A stretch of DNA of 35,825 nucleotides from Fidelibacterota bacterium (GTDB lineage: Bacteria > Fidelibacterota > UBA2242 > JAFGTP01): contig JAIPHI010000002.1 of the NCBI GenBank assembly GCA_021735285.1, positions 1 through 35,825 of the forward strand, written 5' to 3'. The notes under the pieces were generated by a model, which saw nothing but the letters and a program-made list of their open reading frames with translations, did not search any database and had not been told where the DNA came from. The translations under genes were made by a program, and so were the position numbers. Shown in pieces: positions 16,647 through 25,297 of the stretch; the first letter of the stretch is position 1, and each line of letters starts with the position of its first letter.

Positions 16647-19600
16647 TATTCCGTAGTCTCTTTTTGATTATTGTTATTTGACAACTCTTCAAAGTACAAT
16701 CGAATTAATTCTTCATATTCATGAGAGTAATTATTACTCAATGCTTCTTCCAGTCGCTGTCTGAGATAATTCTCTTTTTCTCCCAAATCAGAAGGCAGAG
16801 TTGCAGGTCCAGTGTATTCCTGGTCTTCAGCGGATGTACTTTTTCTTTTCTTTTTGTAGCCCTGGGTGCGGAGTGATTTTTGAGCATCCAGCATTCTGGT
16901 CAAAATCCGATTTTGTCTATCCAGAGTCTTTTGTAAAATCTTATTATTACGCAGGTCTTCTATAACTTTTTCCATATCCTTACCAGCACCTTCCAGGGAT
17001 TTTCCACTACCTTGGGCCTGACCTTGACTCTGTTTCTGGAGTTCTTCCAAAGACTTTCTGATCTGTTGCTGGCGAGCAGCCAATTGTTGCAGCCCGGATT
17101 GGCCTTGACCAAATAACGAAGGTTGAGAACCACTACCCTGCATTTGTTGGGTTTGTTGATTTAATTTCTGTTGTTGCTGAGCCATTTGTTGCAATCTTTT
17201 CATATAATTTTCAAAACCAGTGGAAGAGCCGGAACTTTGTAAATTCTGTAGAGAAGATAGCATTATTTTACTTCCCATATTCAGAGATCGTAGGGCTCCT
17301 TGGCCATTTTTTGCTGCTTGTCTTGTATCCCTATCTTCCATCGCCCTTATTGATTGATTCATATTATTGTAGGATTGGCCCATTACTTGACCAATTTTAG
17401 ATGATAGACCCATAGTTTGTTTTGACAATTCATTCATCTGTTGTAGAAGATTATTCAAGTTACTACGGAGTCTATCCTGTTCTACTGCTACATCCATAAG
17501 ACGACTGCTATGGGCTGGTGTCTGCTTGATTTTTTGATTAAGATCTTCCTGTTTTTTAGCAAGATTCAGAGAGTTTTTGATTACTTTATGAAATTCCTGA
17601 GCAATAGCTTGCATACTATTTTTCTTATAATTCTCTCTCATTTGTTGCAATTGTTGCTGGAATTGTTTCAATTGCTGCTCGGTCTGTTGCGATTTATTCT
17701 GAGCCTGCTGCCTTTGTTTATTTTGCAAATTTTGTTGGATTTGTTTCATTTGACCGGTAATATCTTGCTTCTCCATCTGATCTAGAATGCTCTGCATCTT
17801 TTCATGAGGCATAAGGGGTATATTCTCCATATCTTTGGTTGTCCGGCGCATTATATCCTCAGCGATTTCAGTATCATTTTGAATGTCGGATTCCTGCTTT
17901 GCCAGTCTGTTTGTTTGGTCAGAAGAAACTGTATCCAATTTTTTGCTCATCTCCTCCTGGCGTTTGGTTACATCCTCAATCCTTTTAACCAACTCATCCA
18001 TAGCTTGTTCAGCTTTAATTTTTTTAAATAGTTCCATTTGTCGATCGATTTCTTTTTCAAAATCATCTCGGGAGACCTGAAACTTTTCCAGTGCTTTTTT
18101 AGTTTTGTTAGGATTCATCTGATCCACAGCTTTTTGTAGGTCCTGCATCGCTTTTTTTAATTCCGGTGACATGATTTCCTGGAATGTCTCCTGCAGCTGC
18201 ATATATTTCTGAAGAGTTTCTTTATCAAATAGATTATTTTTCTGAGCTTTTTTTATGACTTTTTCTATTTTATTACTTATTTCCTCCATCTTTTTTTCAA
18301 GTTTCCCAGTCTTCTTCATTTCTTCTTTGATCTGTTGCTTCTGCTCCCAGCTGATTTTTCTATTTTTTAATAATTTACGATGGGCTTTTTCAATCACTTC
18401 TTTGGTGCTCTTTAATTGGCTAATTATCTCCTGGCCCTCTTTATAGATACCTTGTTGTTCATTTTTGACATCTGAATAAAGATCATTTAAAGAGGGGAAA
18501 AGAGCTGTAAATAATTTCGACTTTGTTTTTTTAGGTCCTTTAATCCGGTCATTATCGGCGACTATGATTTTAAATTGTATTTTATCCTCCGGAGAAAGAT
18601 TGTATGCATTTAGATCCCAATCGTAAAACACTTCCTGGAGTGAGTTTGTTTTAGGATCATAATCCATAGCCTGATACTTGTATTGATTTTTATTCTGATC
18701 ATATTTTCTATGAATTTTAAATTGAATATTTAGCTTCGAGATTCCAAAATCATCACCGATTTGAGCAGTGATTGGAATATTCATAGACTCATCCAGTTTT
18801 ATATCTCCACTAGGGGATAATACATTTAAACGCGGATATTTATCCGGAATTGTTGTTATATTATAGGAGATCGGCTTAATATTTGATACTCCATTCGGAT
18901 CATAAATTTTAAAGTGGAAGGCATGATTGCCATCGATTTGAAAGCTACCCACAGCAGTATGATCACTAATATTCATCGCGATATTTGTACTATCGTCAAT
19001 TATTATCGCGCCTTGCTCCAATTCTTTATTACTCTGCAGGGTGAATGTTATTTCCGAGCCTGGCAATGCAAAATATTCAGTTTTTTTTGTATCCTGAACT
19101 TTTTCTTCCTTACCTGTATATTCCGGATACTCAATTCTGGATTGAATGGCTATTATTTCCGGACGGTCAGTAACAATTATTGAGTCTATATTGGAACTAA
19201 TTCTATCCCAGGGAATGAAAATGGAATGATTCTCAACAAAGGCTTCATATTTAAAATTGCGTCGTACATTCTGAAGTGTAAAAGTACCATAACCATTTGA
19301 ATCAATTGGTACGGTTTCGATTTTTTTATAATCTTCGTATCTAAGGCCTAACTGCAATTGATGAGGATAATTGCCCTGACATTTAAATTCGAAACGAACA
19401 GTGTCCCCACCCAGAATATTGTTCTGATCGGATAAATTTTGAATAGTAAAAGGCAATGGTACTTCGAATTTTTTATCCGGATGACTTATTCTTTTGGCTG
19501 CATTCAAATAATATGTTCTGAATGGTAAAAGAATGACAGATATTAAGAGTAGTTCTCCAGTCAGTAGTTTTAAAACTCCTGCAAATTGATCAATGGAAAC

Positions 19601-20053
19601 TATTTGTCTAAAATCAAGATCTTTTACCTTATTATATGTTTCCTTTACATTTTCTACTATTAAGTCTTGTGAAAATTGAGATTGTTTTGTATTCCAGAGC
19701 TGAATAGCGTTCAGCAGAGAATCGCCAATTTCCTCAAAGTGGTCGCCAACATAATCAGCCAGTTTCTGATCACTATAGCGAGAGAGATTGTTTGTTATAA
19801 TCAGAATGTATTCGATAATTATAGTTAATAAGGAAAGACCACCAAGGAAAATAAATGACTTTGCAACTATTGTTTTGACTGTCGGGGGCAGGTATAAAAA
19901 TCCTTCCAGGGTTAGGAGCACGAAACCGACCAAGAGTGTCGCAAAAATTAGATATAGAAAATGCTTGAAAAAGGCATAGCCTGCCAATCTATACCTTAGA
20001 TTATTTAATTTTTTCTTAATTTTATTATATATTATTTCTTTATCTTCTATCAT
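16646..20053 (-). CDS. DUF4175-family large membrane coiled-coil protein
   Basis: This 1135-residue protein has three N-terminal membrane segments (about 28-53, 62-86 and 160-180), a beta-rich extracytoplasmic region (about 195-500) with Ig-like features such as IDSNGYGTFTLQNV and SRIEYPEYTGKEEKVQDT, then a very long alpha-helical coiled coil (about 515-1100). The coiled coil is unusually rich in Gln, Lys and Met, with low-complexity Gln patches near 770-810 and 960-1030. This layout is typical of DUF4175 proteins, whose function is unknown. Both ends overlap neighbouring genes by TAATG junctions (DUF4159 before, TPR after). The long helical region suggests a structural span or oligomerisation rod; this is inference. 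Confidence 0.85.
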   Translation of the reverse strand: MIEDKEIIYNKIKKKLNNLRYRLAGYAFFKHFLYLIFATLLVGFVLLTLEGFLYLPPTVKTIVAKSFIFLGGLSLLTIIIEYILIITNNLSRYSDQKLADYVGDHFEEIGDSLLNAIQLWNTKQSQFSQDLIVENVKETYNKVKDLDFRQIVSIDQFAGVLKLLTGELLLISVILLPFRTYYLNAAKRISHPDKKFEVPLPFTIQNLSDQNNILGGDTVRFEFKCQGNYPHQLQLGLRYEDYKKIETVPIDSNGYGTFTLQNVRRNFKYEAFVENHSIFIPWDRISSNIDSIIVTDRPEIIAIQSRIEYPEYTGKEEKVQDTKKTEYFALPGSEITFTLQSNKELEQGAIIIDDSTNIAMNISDHTAVGSFQIDGNHAFHFKIYDPNGVSNIKPISYNITTIPDKYPRLNVLSPSGDIKLDESMNIPITAQIGDDFGISKLNIQFKIHRKYDQNKNQYKYQAMDYDPKTNSLQEVFYDWDLNAYNLSPEDKIQFKIIVADNDRIKGPKKTKSKLFTALFPSLNDLYSDVKNEQQGIYKEGQEIISQLKSTKEVIEKAHRKLLKNRKISWEQKQQIKEEMKKTGKLEKKMEEISNKIEKVIKKAQKNNLFDKETLQKYMQLQETFQEIMSPELKKAMQDLQKAVDQMNPNKTKKALEKFQVSRDDFEKEIDRQMELFKKIKAEQAMDELVKRIEDVTKRQEEMSKKLDTVSSDQTNRLAKQESDIQNDTEIAEDIMRRTTKDMENIPLMPHEKMQSILDQMEKQDITGQMKQIQQNLQNKQRQQAQNKSQQTEQQLKQFQQQLQQMRENYKKNSMQAIAQEFHKVIKNSLNLAKKQEDLNQKIKQTPAHSSRLMDVAVEQDRLRSNLNNLLQQMNELSKQTMGLSSKIGQVMGQSYNNMNQSIRAMEDRDTRQAAKNGQGALRSLNMGSKIMLSSLQNLQSSGSSTGFENYMKRLQQMAQQQQKLNQQTQQMQGSGSQPSLFGQGQSGLQQLAARQQQIRKSLEELQKQSQGQAQGSGKSLEGAGKDMEKVIEDLRNNKILQKTLDRQNRILTRMLDAQKSLRTQGYKKKRKSTSAEDQEYTGPATLPSDLGEKENYLRQRLEEALSNNYSHEYEELIRLYFEELSNNNNQKETTE

Positions 20054-20745
20054 TATTGTGTTAATGAATACAGAATTATATTTGTTCCCATTTGAAGAGC
20101 TGCTTTTCTTTTTTGTGGTGGATCATTGTGTACATCAGGCGATTCCCAGCCATCGCCCAGATCGGTTTCATAGCTATAAAATACCACCAGCCTCTCTTTA
20201 TAAAAGATGCCAAATCCCCGGGCCGCTTTCCCATCATGCTCGTGTATTTTGGGCATTCCATTGGGGAACTTATAAAATATATTATAAATTGGATGGCTGG
20301 CAGGTAGTTCTACCAATTCATTATTCGGGAAAACGCGCTTGATTTCTCTTCTGAAGGATTCATCCAAACCATAATTATCATCAGCGTGTAAAAAGCCACC
20401 ATTTTGTAAATGTTTTCTTAATCTCAGCACTTCTTCTTGAGAAAACTTAATATTACCATGTCCGCTAATATATAAATAGGGATAGGAGAAAAAATCTTCA
20501 TCCATGATTGATACTCTTTTCTCATCCATTGTTGTTTCTATCGGAGCATTCTTATTGGCGAAAGCCAATAAATTAGGAAGGGAACTGGGATCGCAGTACC
20601 AATCTCCGCCACCATCATATTTTATACGGGCAATTGTGAACTTTTGCTCTGTGGTTTTAGATTGACTATATAAAGGAATAAGAAGCGAGAAAATATAAAC
20701 TCCCAGATATATCAGAAAAATAAAATTTTTAAATGTTTTTCTCAT
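20053..20745 (-). CDS. DUF4159-domain secreted protein
   Basis: This 230-residue protein has an N-terminal signal peptide (about residues 7-28). The mature part is a full DUF4159 domain: KYDGGGDWYCDP (43-53), LYISGHGNIKFS (91-102), the core LRKHLQNGGFLHADDNYG (109-126), LPASHPIYNIFYKFPNG and a C-terminal FYSYETDLGDGWESP. The fold is GATase-like, but no cysteine nucleophile is present at the elbow, where D122-D123 stand instead. DUF4159 genes commonly neighbour DUF4175 genes, as here, where the stop overlaps the DUF4175 ATG by one base. It is the first gene of the module. Function is unknown. Confidence 0.88.
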   Translation of the reverse strand: MRKTFKNFIFLIYLGVYIFSLLIPLYSQSKTTEQKFTIARIKYDGGGDWYCDPSSLPNLLAFANKNAPIETTMDEKRVSIMDEDFFSYPYLYISGHGNIKFSQEEVLRLRKHLQNGGFLHADDNYGLDESFRREIKRVFPNNELVELPASHPIYNIFYKFPNGMPKIHEHDGKAARGFGIFYKERLVVFYSYETDLGDGWESPDVHNDPPQKRKAALQMGTNIILYSLTQ

Positions 20746-21217
20746 CTATCCAATTCATTTTAATTCTCAATTGCGTGGGAAAGGTAAAAAATAATAACGA
20801 GATTCCAAATAATTAAATCATTGACTATATGAGATTGGGGTTCATTTTTGAAAGTATGCGGTTTGAGAAAATCCTGATCTCTGCGCCCTGGCCAATCCCA
20901 TTCCCTATATTAATGAAAGTGATCCACCCTTTCTAACCATCCATGGTGATGAAGGCCCCCTGGTTCCCCTTTATCAGAGCGAAATACTCCACAAAGTTTT
21001 AAGGGAACAGGTTGTAATTAGTGAATTGATTGTCGTGCCAGGTGGTAAGCATGGGCCTGGTGTTTGGGAAGATAAATATATAAAAAAGATAATCTCATTC
21101 TTTGTGGAAATGAAGAATAAGAAAATTGATGTTGAATAATACAATGTCTTTACAATCGGAGCCTTACTATTTTAGGACCAATATTACTCTGCTAGTGAAA
21201 TAAGTCTAACATGTTTG
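20746..21217. other. 472-base region between convergent/divergent operons holding only the hydrolase remnant
   Basis: Apart from the alpha/beta-hydrolase remnant at 20867-21139 I see no gene. The first 120 bases should contain the promoter of the DUF4159-DUF4175 operon. The last 78 bases follow the Crp-family gene and show no strong T-tracted hairpin. Confidence 0.5.
20867..21139 (+). pseudogene. C-terminal remnant of an alpha/beta-hydrolase (esterase/lipase-like)
   Basis: An open frame without a start codon, preceded by TGA at 20864, encodes about 90 residues that read as the C-terminal third of a BD-FAE/esterase-type alpha/beta-hydrolase. It includes ANPIPYINESDPPFLTIHGD, then EGPLVPLYQSEILHKVLREQ and the terminal ELIVVPGGKHGPGVWEDKYI, ending in TAA at 21137. 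The catalytic His is kept in KHGPG. The Asp expected in the HGDxDPLVP motif is Gly. The nucleophile-bearing N-terminal two thirds are absent, and the upstream 120 bases hold no matching frame. It is best read as a decaying gene fragment, on the strand opposite to both neighbours. Confidence 0.7.
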
Positions 21218-21895
21218 TCAACTGAATTCTTCCACAAATTTGTGATAGTCAAAGATGATTAATTTGCGTCCCTTTTTCTCTAAAAATCCATTCCGTTCAA
21301 ATTTTTTCAAAGTCCGGGAGACAGTCTCCCTTGAAGTTCCAGCCATATTAGCGATGTCTTTTTGATAGGGTAGGTCTTCGATTTCCACCTGCCCCCGTTT
21401 GATTGTGCCCAGCTCCTCCGAAAGTCGAATAATACTCATAGCTATTTTATGCTCTGCATTACTCAGGCTAAGATCTTTGATTAGTTGATCTGATTTTCTG
21501 AGTCGGTTTGCCATTTCTTCGAGAATATAGATTGAAATATCAGGATGCGATTTTAATAGATTCATGAAATCCTGACGGGTTAAACGTAAAACCTCGCTTT
21601 CCTCCAGAGATGTTACATTGGCTGATCTAGTCGTACCCCCAAGAATTGCCATTTCACCAAAAAATTCTCCCTCGCCCAAAATTGAAAGGATCACTTCATC
21701 GCCGTCTGAATTTATTCGAGTGACTTTTACCCGGCCGCTTTTGATCAAATAAAGATTACTTCCGCTCTCCTCTTCAAATAGGATCATTTCATCTTTGTTA
21801 TAATGCTTCTTGCTAACAATTTTAGATATTTTTTCTAAATTTTCATCGTTAAGTCGATAAAATATCGGTATTTTCCTTAGTTCTTTAATTTCCAT
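21218..21895 (-). CDS. Crp/Fnr-family transcriptional regulator
   Basis: This 225-residue protein has an N-terminal cyclic-nucleotide-binding-type domain (about 10-125) with the phosphate-cassette pattern FGEMAILGGTTRSA (79-92; E81 and R90 at the usual ligand-contact positions), a dimer helix (about 115-145) and a C-terminal winged helix-turn-helix (about 176-205, LPYQKDIANMAGTSRETVSR). No N-terminal cysteine cluster is present, so it is not a classic Fe-S FNR. The effector may be a cyclic nucleotide, but that is unproven. It lies 13 bases downstream of the GerW-like gene and ends the three-gene run. Target sites were not identified. Confidence 0.93.
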   Translation of the reverse strand: MEIKELRKIPIFYRLNDENLEKISKIVSKKHYNKDEMILFEEESGSNLYLIKSGRVKVTRINSDGDEVILSILGEGEFFGEMAILGGTTRSANVTSLEESEVLRLTRQDFMNLLKSHPDISIYILEEMANRLRKSDQLIKDLSLSNAEHKIAMSIIRLSEELGTIKRGQVEIEDLPYQKDIANMAGTSRETVSRTLKKFERNGFLEKKGRKLIIFDYHKFVEEFS

Positions 21896-21908
21896 TGTTT
21901 AACCCTAT

Positions 21909-22271
21909 TTATTCTTTGTTCTTCTTTTCCTTATCTTCGCCTTTTTTTGAGAATTTATCCACGATTTTAGGTATCATATTTATAAATTTTGAATAGTCGG
22001 TACTACCTTTTTTGAGGTTAATAACTTTTACATCATCGCCTTGTATAGTTATTACAGCGACAGGCTCGATATTAGCTCCGCCTCCGGTAGCACTGGCTTC
22101 TCCTTCTTGCTCAGCTTTCGATTGGCCGCCTCCAGCTCCAAAACCGAGGGAAATCTTTGTTAATGGTATAATAGTCGTTTCTCCTGATTCTACCGGGTGG
22201 CCTATCACAGTTTCGGATTCAACAATACTTTTTAAATTAGTTAGCATTTTTTCTACAAGTTCTTCCACCAT
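21909..22271 (-). CDS. GerW/YtfJ-family protein
   Basis: This 120-residue protein has the GerW (sporulation protein YtfJ) pattern: an N-terminal helix, VIGHPVESGETTIIPLTKISLGFGAGG, a GGGANIEPVAVITI strand pair and a variable charged tail. In Bacillus the homologue is a spore germination factor, but the family is widespread in non-sporulating bacteria, where its role is unknown. The start overlaps the end of the DUF2953-like gene by 35 bases and has AGGAG five bases upstream. The same DUF2953-GerW gene order occurs in Bacillus as ytfI-ytfJ. Confidence 0.85.
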   Translation of the reverse strand: MVEELVEKMLTNLKSIVESETVIGHPVESGETTIIPLTKISLGFGAGGGQSKAEQEGEASATGGGANIEPVAVITIQGDDVKVINLKKGSTDYSKFINMIPKIVDKFSKKGEDKEKKNKE

Positions 22272-22917
22272 GACTGCTCCTTTTAAATTTTTTAATTAAA
22301 TTATTTCGTAAAACATCGAAACCCAGGGGCAATAATTTAACTAAATAAAGTTCTAAAGTAATTTTTGCATTTCCTGCTAGTCTGTAATCAAAAAAATCAG
22401 GTTCAATTTTAATCTTTTTCAGCTTCGGTATAATATACCAAATTGAGTTATAAAAACCTAGCATTAAACCAGTAAGATAGGGTGATCCTAAACCAATTTT
22501 TACATTCCCCTCTACTTCGAAATCTATAATTTTATAGTAAACCTTTTTAATTATATTTTTTATGTAATTGCGCTGAGCTAATAATTGTTTAAAATCCTGA
22601 TAAGTATCCTTTTTCTTTTTATCCTGTTTTTTCTTTTGTGTTACACTTTTTTTCTGATAGTCGGAGCTTTTTTTGCTGAATTTAAAAGGAATATTAAAAA
22701 AATATATTACATATTTATTCTCCGCAAAGAGATATCTAAAACTAAATATCCTTAATATTTTCACAATATCTAAAGCAATAGAGATATACTTATTATTACC
22801 TGTAGCTTGAAGGTATAAAGTGATTTTTGTTTTGCCCAGGAAGAGCAAAAGTAGAAAAGCAAAACTTAATAAAAATAAAATTCCAAGCAACTTTAATGTT
22901 ATCAGGAAAAAATACAT
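22237..22917 (-). CDS. DUF2953-like membrane protein (YtfI-type)
   Basis: This 226-residue protein has an N-terminal membrane helix (about 2-25), a strongly basic spacer (KKKQDKKKKD, about 92-102) and a C-terminal domain. The segment GNVKIGLGSPYLTGLMLGFY resembles DUF2953, and the pairing with a GerW gene supports this. The open frame runs 55 codons further upstream, into the rpsT coding region on the other strand. The ATG at 22917, with AAAGGA before it, is a far better start. The role is unknown; in Firmicutes the partner GerW is spore-associated. The low-complexity Lys/Phe/Ile composition makes family assignment moderate. Confidence 0.7.
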   Translation of the reverse strand: MYFFLITLKLLGILFLLSFAFLLLLFLGKTKITLYLQATGNNKYISIALDIVKILRIFSFRYLFAENKYVIYFFNIPFKFSKKSSDYQKKSVTQKKKQDKKKKDTYQDFKQLLAQRNYIKNIIKKVYYKIIDFEVEGNVKIGLGSPYLTGLMLGFYNSIWYIIPKLKKIKIEPDFFDYRLAGNAKITLELYLVKLLPLGFDVLRNNLIKKFKRSSHGGRTCRKNAN

Positions 22918-23013
22918 GTTTTCCTTTGATATTAATCTATAAGATACATAAATTTCCTTGCTATTTACCAGACATAAGATAATACGAAATTTTAGTAAAG
23001 TGAAAGGATTTAT

Positions 23014-23268
23014 ATGGCAAGAACAAAATCGGTTCAAAAAAGAATCCGACAGGCAGAAAAAGCCAGAAAAAGGAATCGACATTTTAAAACACTAATGAAA
23101 AATAAAGTAAAAAAGTTTATGGCAATCGAGGACAAAGAAAAAGCAAAAGAAGCCATCTCAGAAACAGTATCAGTTGTTGATAAAATGGTCACCAAAGGAA
23201 TTATCCATAAAAATAAAGCAGCCCGGGAAAAATCTAAACTTGCCCGTCATCTGAGAAATCTTTCCTAA
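23014..23268 (+). CDS. rpsT: 30S ribosomal protein S20
   Basis: This 84-residue, highly basic helical protein binds 16S rRNA in the small subunit. The N-terminal MARTKSVQKRIRQAEKARKR and the C-terminal HKNKAAREKSKLARHL are the standard S20 signatures, and the length is typical. AAAGGA lies five bases before the ATG. It is divergent from the DUF2953-like gene, with 96 bases between the two starts that must contain both promoters, and is followed by its own terminator hairpin at 23300. Confidence 0.98.
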   Translation: MARTKSVQKRIRQAEKARKRNRHFKTLMKNKVKKFMAIEDKEKAKEAISETVSVVDKMVTKGIIHKNKAAREKSKLARHLRNLS

Positions 23269-23299
23269 CTTACCTCATTATTAATAAGAATATTTAATT

Positions 23300-23331
23300 A
23301 AAGTCTGATCTAATAGGTCAGGCTTTTTCTA
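23300..23331 (+). terminator. Intrinsic terminator of rpsT
   Basis: AAAGTCTGATC (23300-23310) pairs with GGTCAGGCTTT (23316-23326), allowing two G-T pairs, with loop TAATA, then continues into a T-rich run. It lies about 30 bases past the rpsT stop codon. Confidence 0.8.
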
Positions 23332-23356
23332 TTTTTATTTCATATTTTAGAGTATA

Positions 23357-23391
23357 AAAAAGGACTGACTTTATAGGAGTCAGTCCTTTTT
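23357..23391. terminator. Bidirectional intrinsic terminator between rpsT and htpG
   Basis: AAAAAGGACTGACT and AGTCAGTCCTTTTT form a perfect 14-bp stem with a seven-base loop. The A- and T-tracts at its base make it work in either direction. It lies 38 bases past the htpG stop on the minus strand, and beyond the first rpsT terminator on the plus strand. Confidence 0.92.
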
Positions 23392-23428
23392 GGTTTTATT
23401 TATATTTTTTAGCACATGAGAATATTAT

Positions 23429-25297
23429 TTATTCAGTCGCCTTTGTCATTAGCTCATTCATCCGTTTTACAAATTCAGCCGGGTCATCTAGATTTCCGTC
23501 CAATAACAAAGTCGATTCATATAATTGTAAAATAGTCTTCCGTAATGTTTCGTCGGTACTATTACCAATATTTAGTCTATTAAGATTTCTGATAATAGGA
23601 TGGCTGGGATTAATTTCTAATATTTTCTTCTGATTTAAGTTGCCTTGCTGATTCATCATTTTCATCATTCTTTCTACCTGTGGATCCATCCCATCTTTTC
23701 CAACTACCAGGGTTGCAGGTGAGCTTACCAATCTTTTTGAAGCCTTTACATCTTCTACTCTATTTCCAAGGGTCTCTTTGAAAACATCAATTAAGGATTC
23801 CAGCGGCTTTCCTGAAAGTTCTTCTTGATCACTTTTTTTCTCTTTTTTAGTTCTATCGAAATCTATATCCGCTTTTTCTATCGACTTAAATTCCTTATCC
23901 TCATATTCATCAAGAGAACTGGATATAAGGGCGTCAACAGGATGAATGAAATATAACACTTCGATACCATTATCAATAAAGTATTCCAGATTTGGATTCT
24001 TTTCAACCACCTCACGATTATCACCGGTGATATAATATATCTCATCTTGTTCATCATCCATTCTTTCTACATAATCCTGTAAGGATGTATATACGCCTTT
24101 GTCGGTATGTGTTGATTCATACCGGAGGAGATTCATGATCCGGTCTTTATTACTGAAATCAGTGTTTATACCTGTTTTGAATAGAGGCCCGAAATTTTTA
24201 AAGAATTTTTCATATTTACCCGGATCATTCTTAGCCCAATCCTCAAGCATTCCGAGAATCTTTTTGGCTAAAATGTTTTTAATTTTACTCATTGCGGGAC
24301 TATGTTGTGTGGTTTCTCGAGAAATATTGAGGGGCAGGTCTTTTGTATCGACTACACCGGAGATAAAACGGAGATATTCCGGAAGCAATTCATTGCCTGC
24401 ATCATCTTGAATGAAAACTCGATTAGCATATAAATGCAGACCTTTCTTATTTTGAATATCTTGAAATAAATCATAAGGAGCCTGTGACGGAACGAACAAA
24501 AGTGCTTTAAAATTGACAACACCTTCCAGATCCAGATGGAGATGGCCTAATGGATCCTGATAATCCATGGTTACGAATTTATAAAATTCATTAAGGTCTT
24601 CCTCTGAAATATTTTTTTCTTTTTTACGCCAGAGTGCCTGGATCGTATTTTCTCTGTTACCATTAATGTAAATTGGGAAATCTACAAAATTAGAATATTT
24701 TTTGATTACATTTTTAACCCGGGCATCATTACTGAATTCTTCATAATCTTCATCAAGTTTAAAGCTGATTTTTGTCCCTCTCTTTTCGCGATCACTTTCT
24801 TCGATTGTGTAGCCGCTTTTACCGTCTGAAATCCAACGCCAGGCCTTGGCTCCCGGTTCAGCAGAACGAGTTTCGATTATAACCTGGTCTGTGACCATAA
24901 AGGTGGCATAAAAGCCCACTCCGAATCTCCCAATTATATCTGCGTCAATTTCTTTATCCTGAGCTCTGATCTCTTTCAATTTTTTTAAGGTTCCGGAGTT
25001 AGCAACGGTTCCGATATCTTCAATCAATTGGGATTTTGTCATTCCTATGCCTGTATCTTCTATGGAAAAGGTGTCCTTATCTTCGTCAGTTTCTATTCTA
25101 ATCTCAAGATCTGCTTCAGGATCGATAATATTTTTATCTGTTAGCTTTCGAAATCTTAGACGATTGAGTGCATCTGAAGCATTAGATACTAATTCTCTTA
25201 AAAATACTTCCGGATGTTTGTATAGAGAATGGGTTATCAAATCTAAAAGCTGGCTTAATTCAGCTCTGAAAGCATGCTCTTCTTTTCCTTTTGTCAT
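23429..25297 (-). CDS. htpG: Molecular chaperone HtpG (Hsp90)
   Basis: This 622-residue bacterial Hsp90 is an ATP-dependent cytosolic chaperone dimer. The GHKL ATPase domain shows LRELVSNASDA with E35 and N39, DTGIGM (81-86) and GRFGVGFY (123-130). The middle domain includes the client-loop region LYANRVFIQDD and the ISRETTQHS catalytic-loop segment. The C-terminal dimerisation domain is present, and the length matches E. coli HtpG. AAGGAG is nine bases before the ATG. The gene is transcribed divergently from pckA. I see no CIRCE element upstream. An imperfect inverted repeat at 25363-25393 is a possible regulatory site. Confidence 0.98.
   Translation of the reverse strand: MTKGKEEHAFRAELSQLLDLITHSLYKHPEVFLRELVSNASDALNRLRFRKLTDKNIIDPEADLEIRIETDEDKDTFSIEDTGIGMTKSQLIEDIGTVANSGTLKKLKEIRAQDKEIDADIIGRFGVGFYATFMVTDQVIIETRSAEPGAKAWRWISDGKSGYTIEESDREKRGTKISFKLDEDYEEFSNDARVKNVIKKYSNFVDFPIYINGNRENTIQALWRKKEKNISEEDLNEFYKFVTMDYQDPLGHLHLDLEGVVNFKALLFVPSQAPYDLFQDIQNKKGLHLYANRVFIQDDAGNELLPEYLRFISGVVDTKDLPLNISRETTQHSPAMSKIKNILAKKILGMLEDWAKNDPGKYEKFFKNFGPLFKTGINTDFSNKDRIMNLLRYESTHTDKGVYTSLQDYVERMDDEQDEIYYITGDNREVVEKNPNLEYFIDNGIEVLYFIHPVDALISSSLDEYEDKEFKSIEKADIDFDRTKKEKKSDQEELSGKPLESLIDVFKETLGNRVEDVKASKRLVSSPATLVVGKDGMDPQVERMMKMMNQQGNLNQKKILEINPSHPIIRNLNRLNIGNSTDETLRKTILQLYESTLLLDGNLDDPAEFVKRMNELMTKATE

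Noticed and set aside
17510..18446. Several hydrophobic plus-strand frames rich in Leu/Phe within the DUF4175 gene
   Set aside because: Antisense reading of Gln/Lys/Glu-rich coiled-coil codons gives Leu/Phe-rich frames automatically. They have no ribosome sites or family features.
20746..21217. Intact small gene on the plus strand between the DUF4159 and Crp-family genes
   Set aside because: The only coding-like stretch lacks a start codon, is preceded by TGA and corresponds to just the C-terminal part of a hydrolase, so it is called a remnant.
22918..23082. N-terminal 55-codon extension of the DUF2953-like gene
   Set aside because: It overlaps the start of rpsT on the other strand. A well-placed ribosome site before ATG 22917 gives a normal membrane-helix N-terminus.
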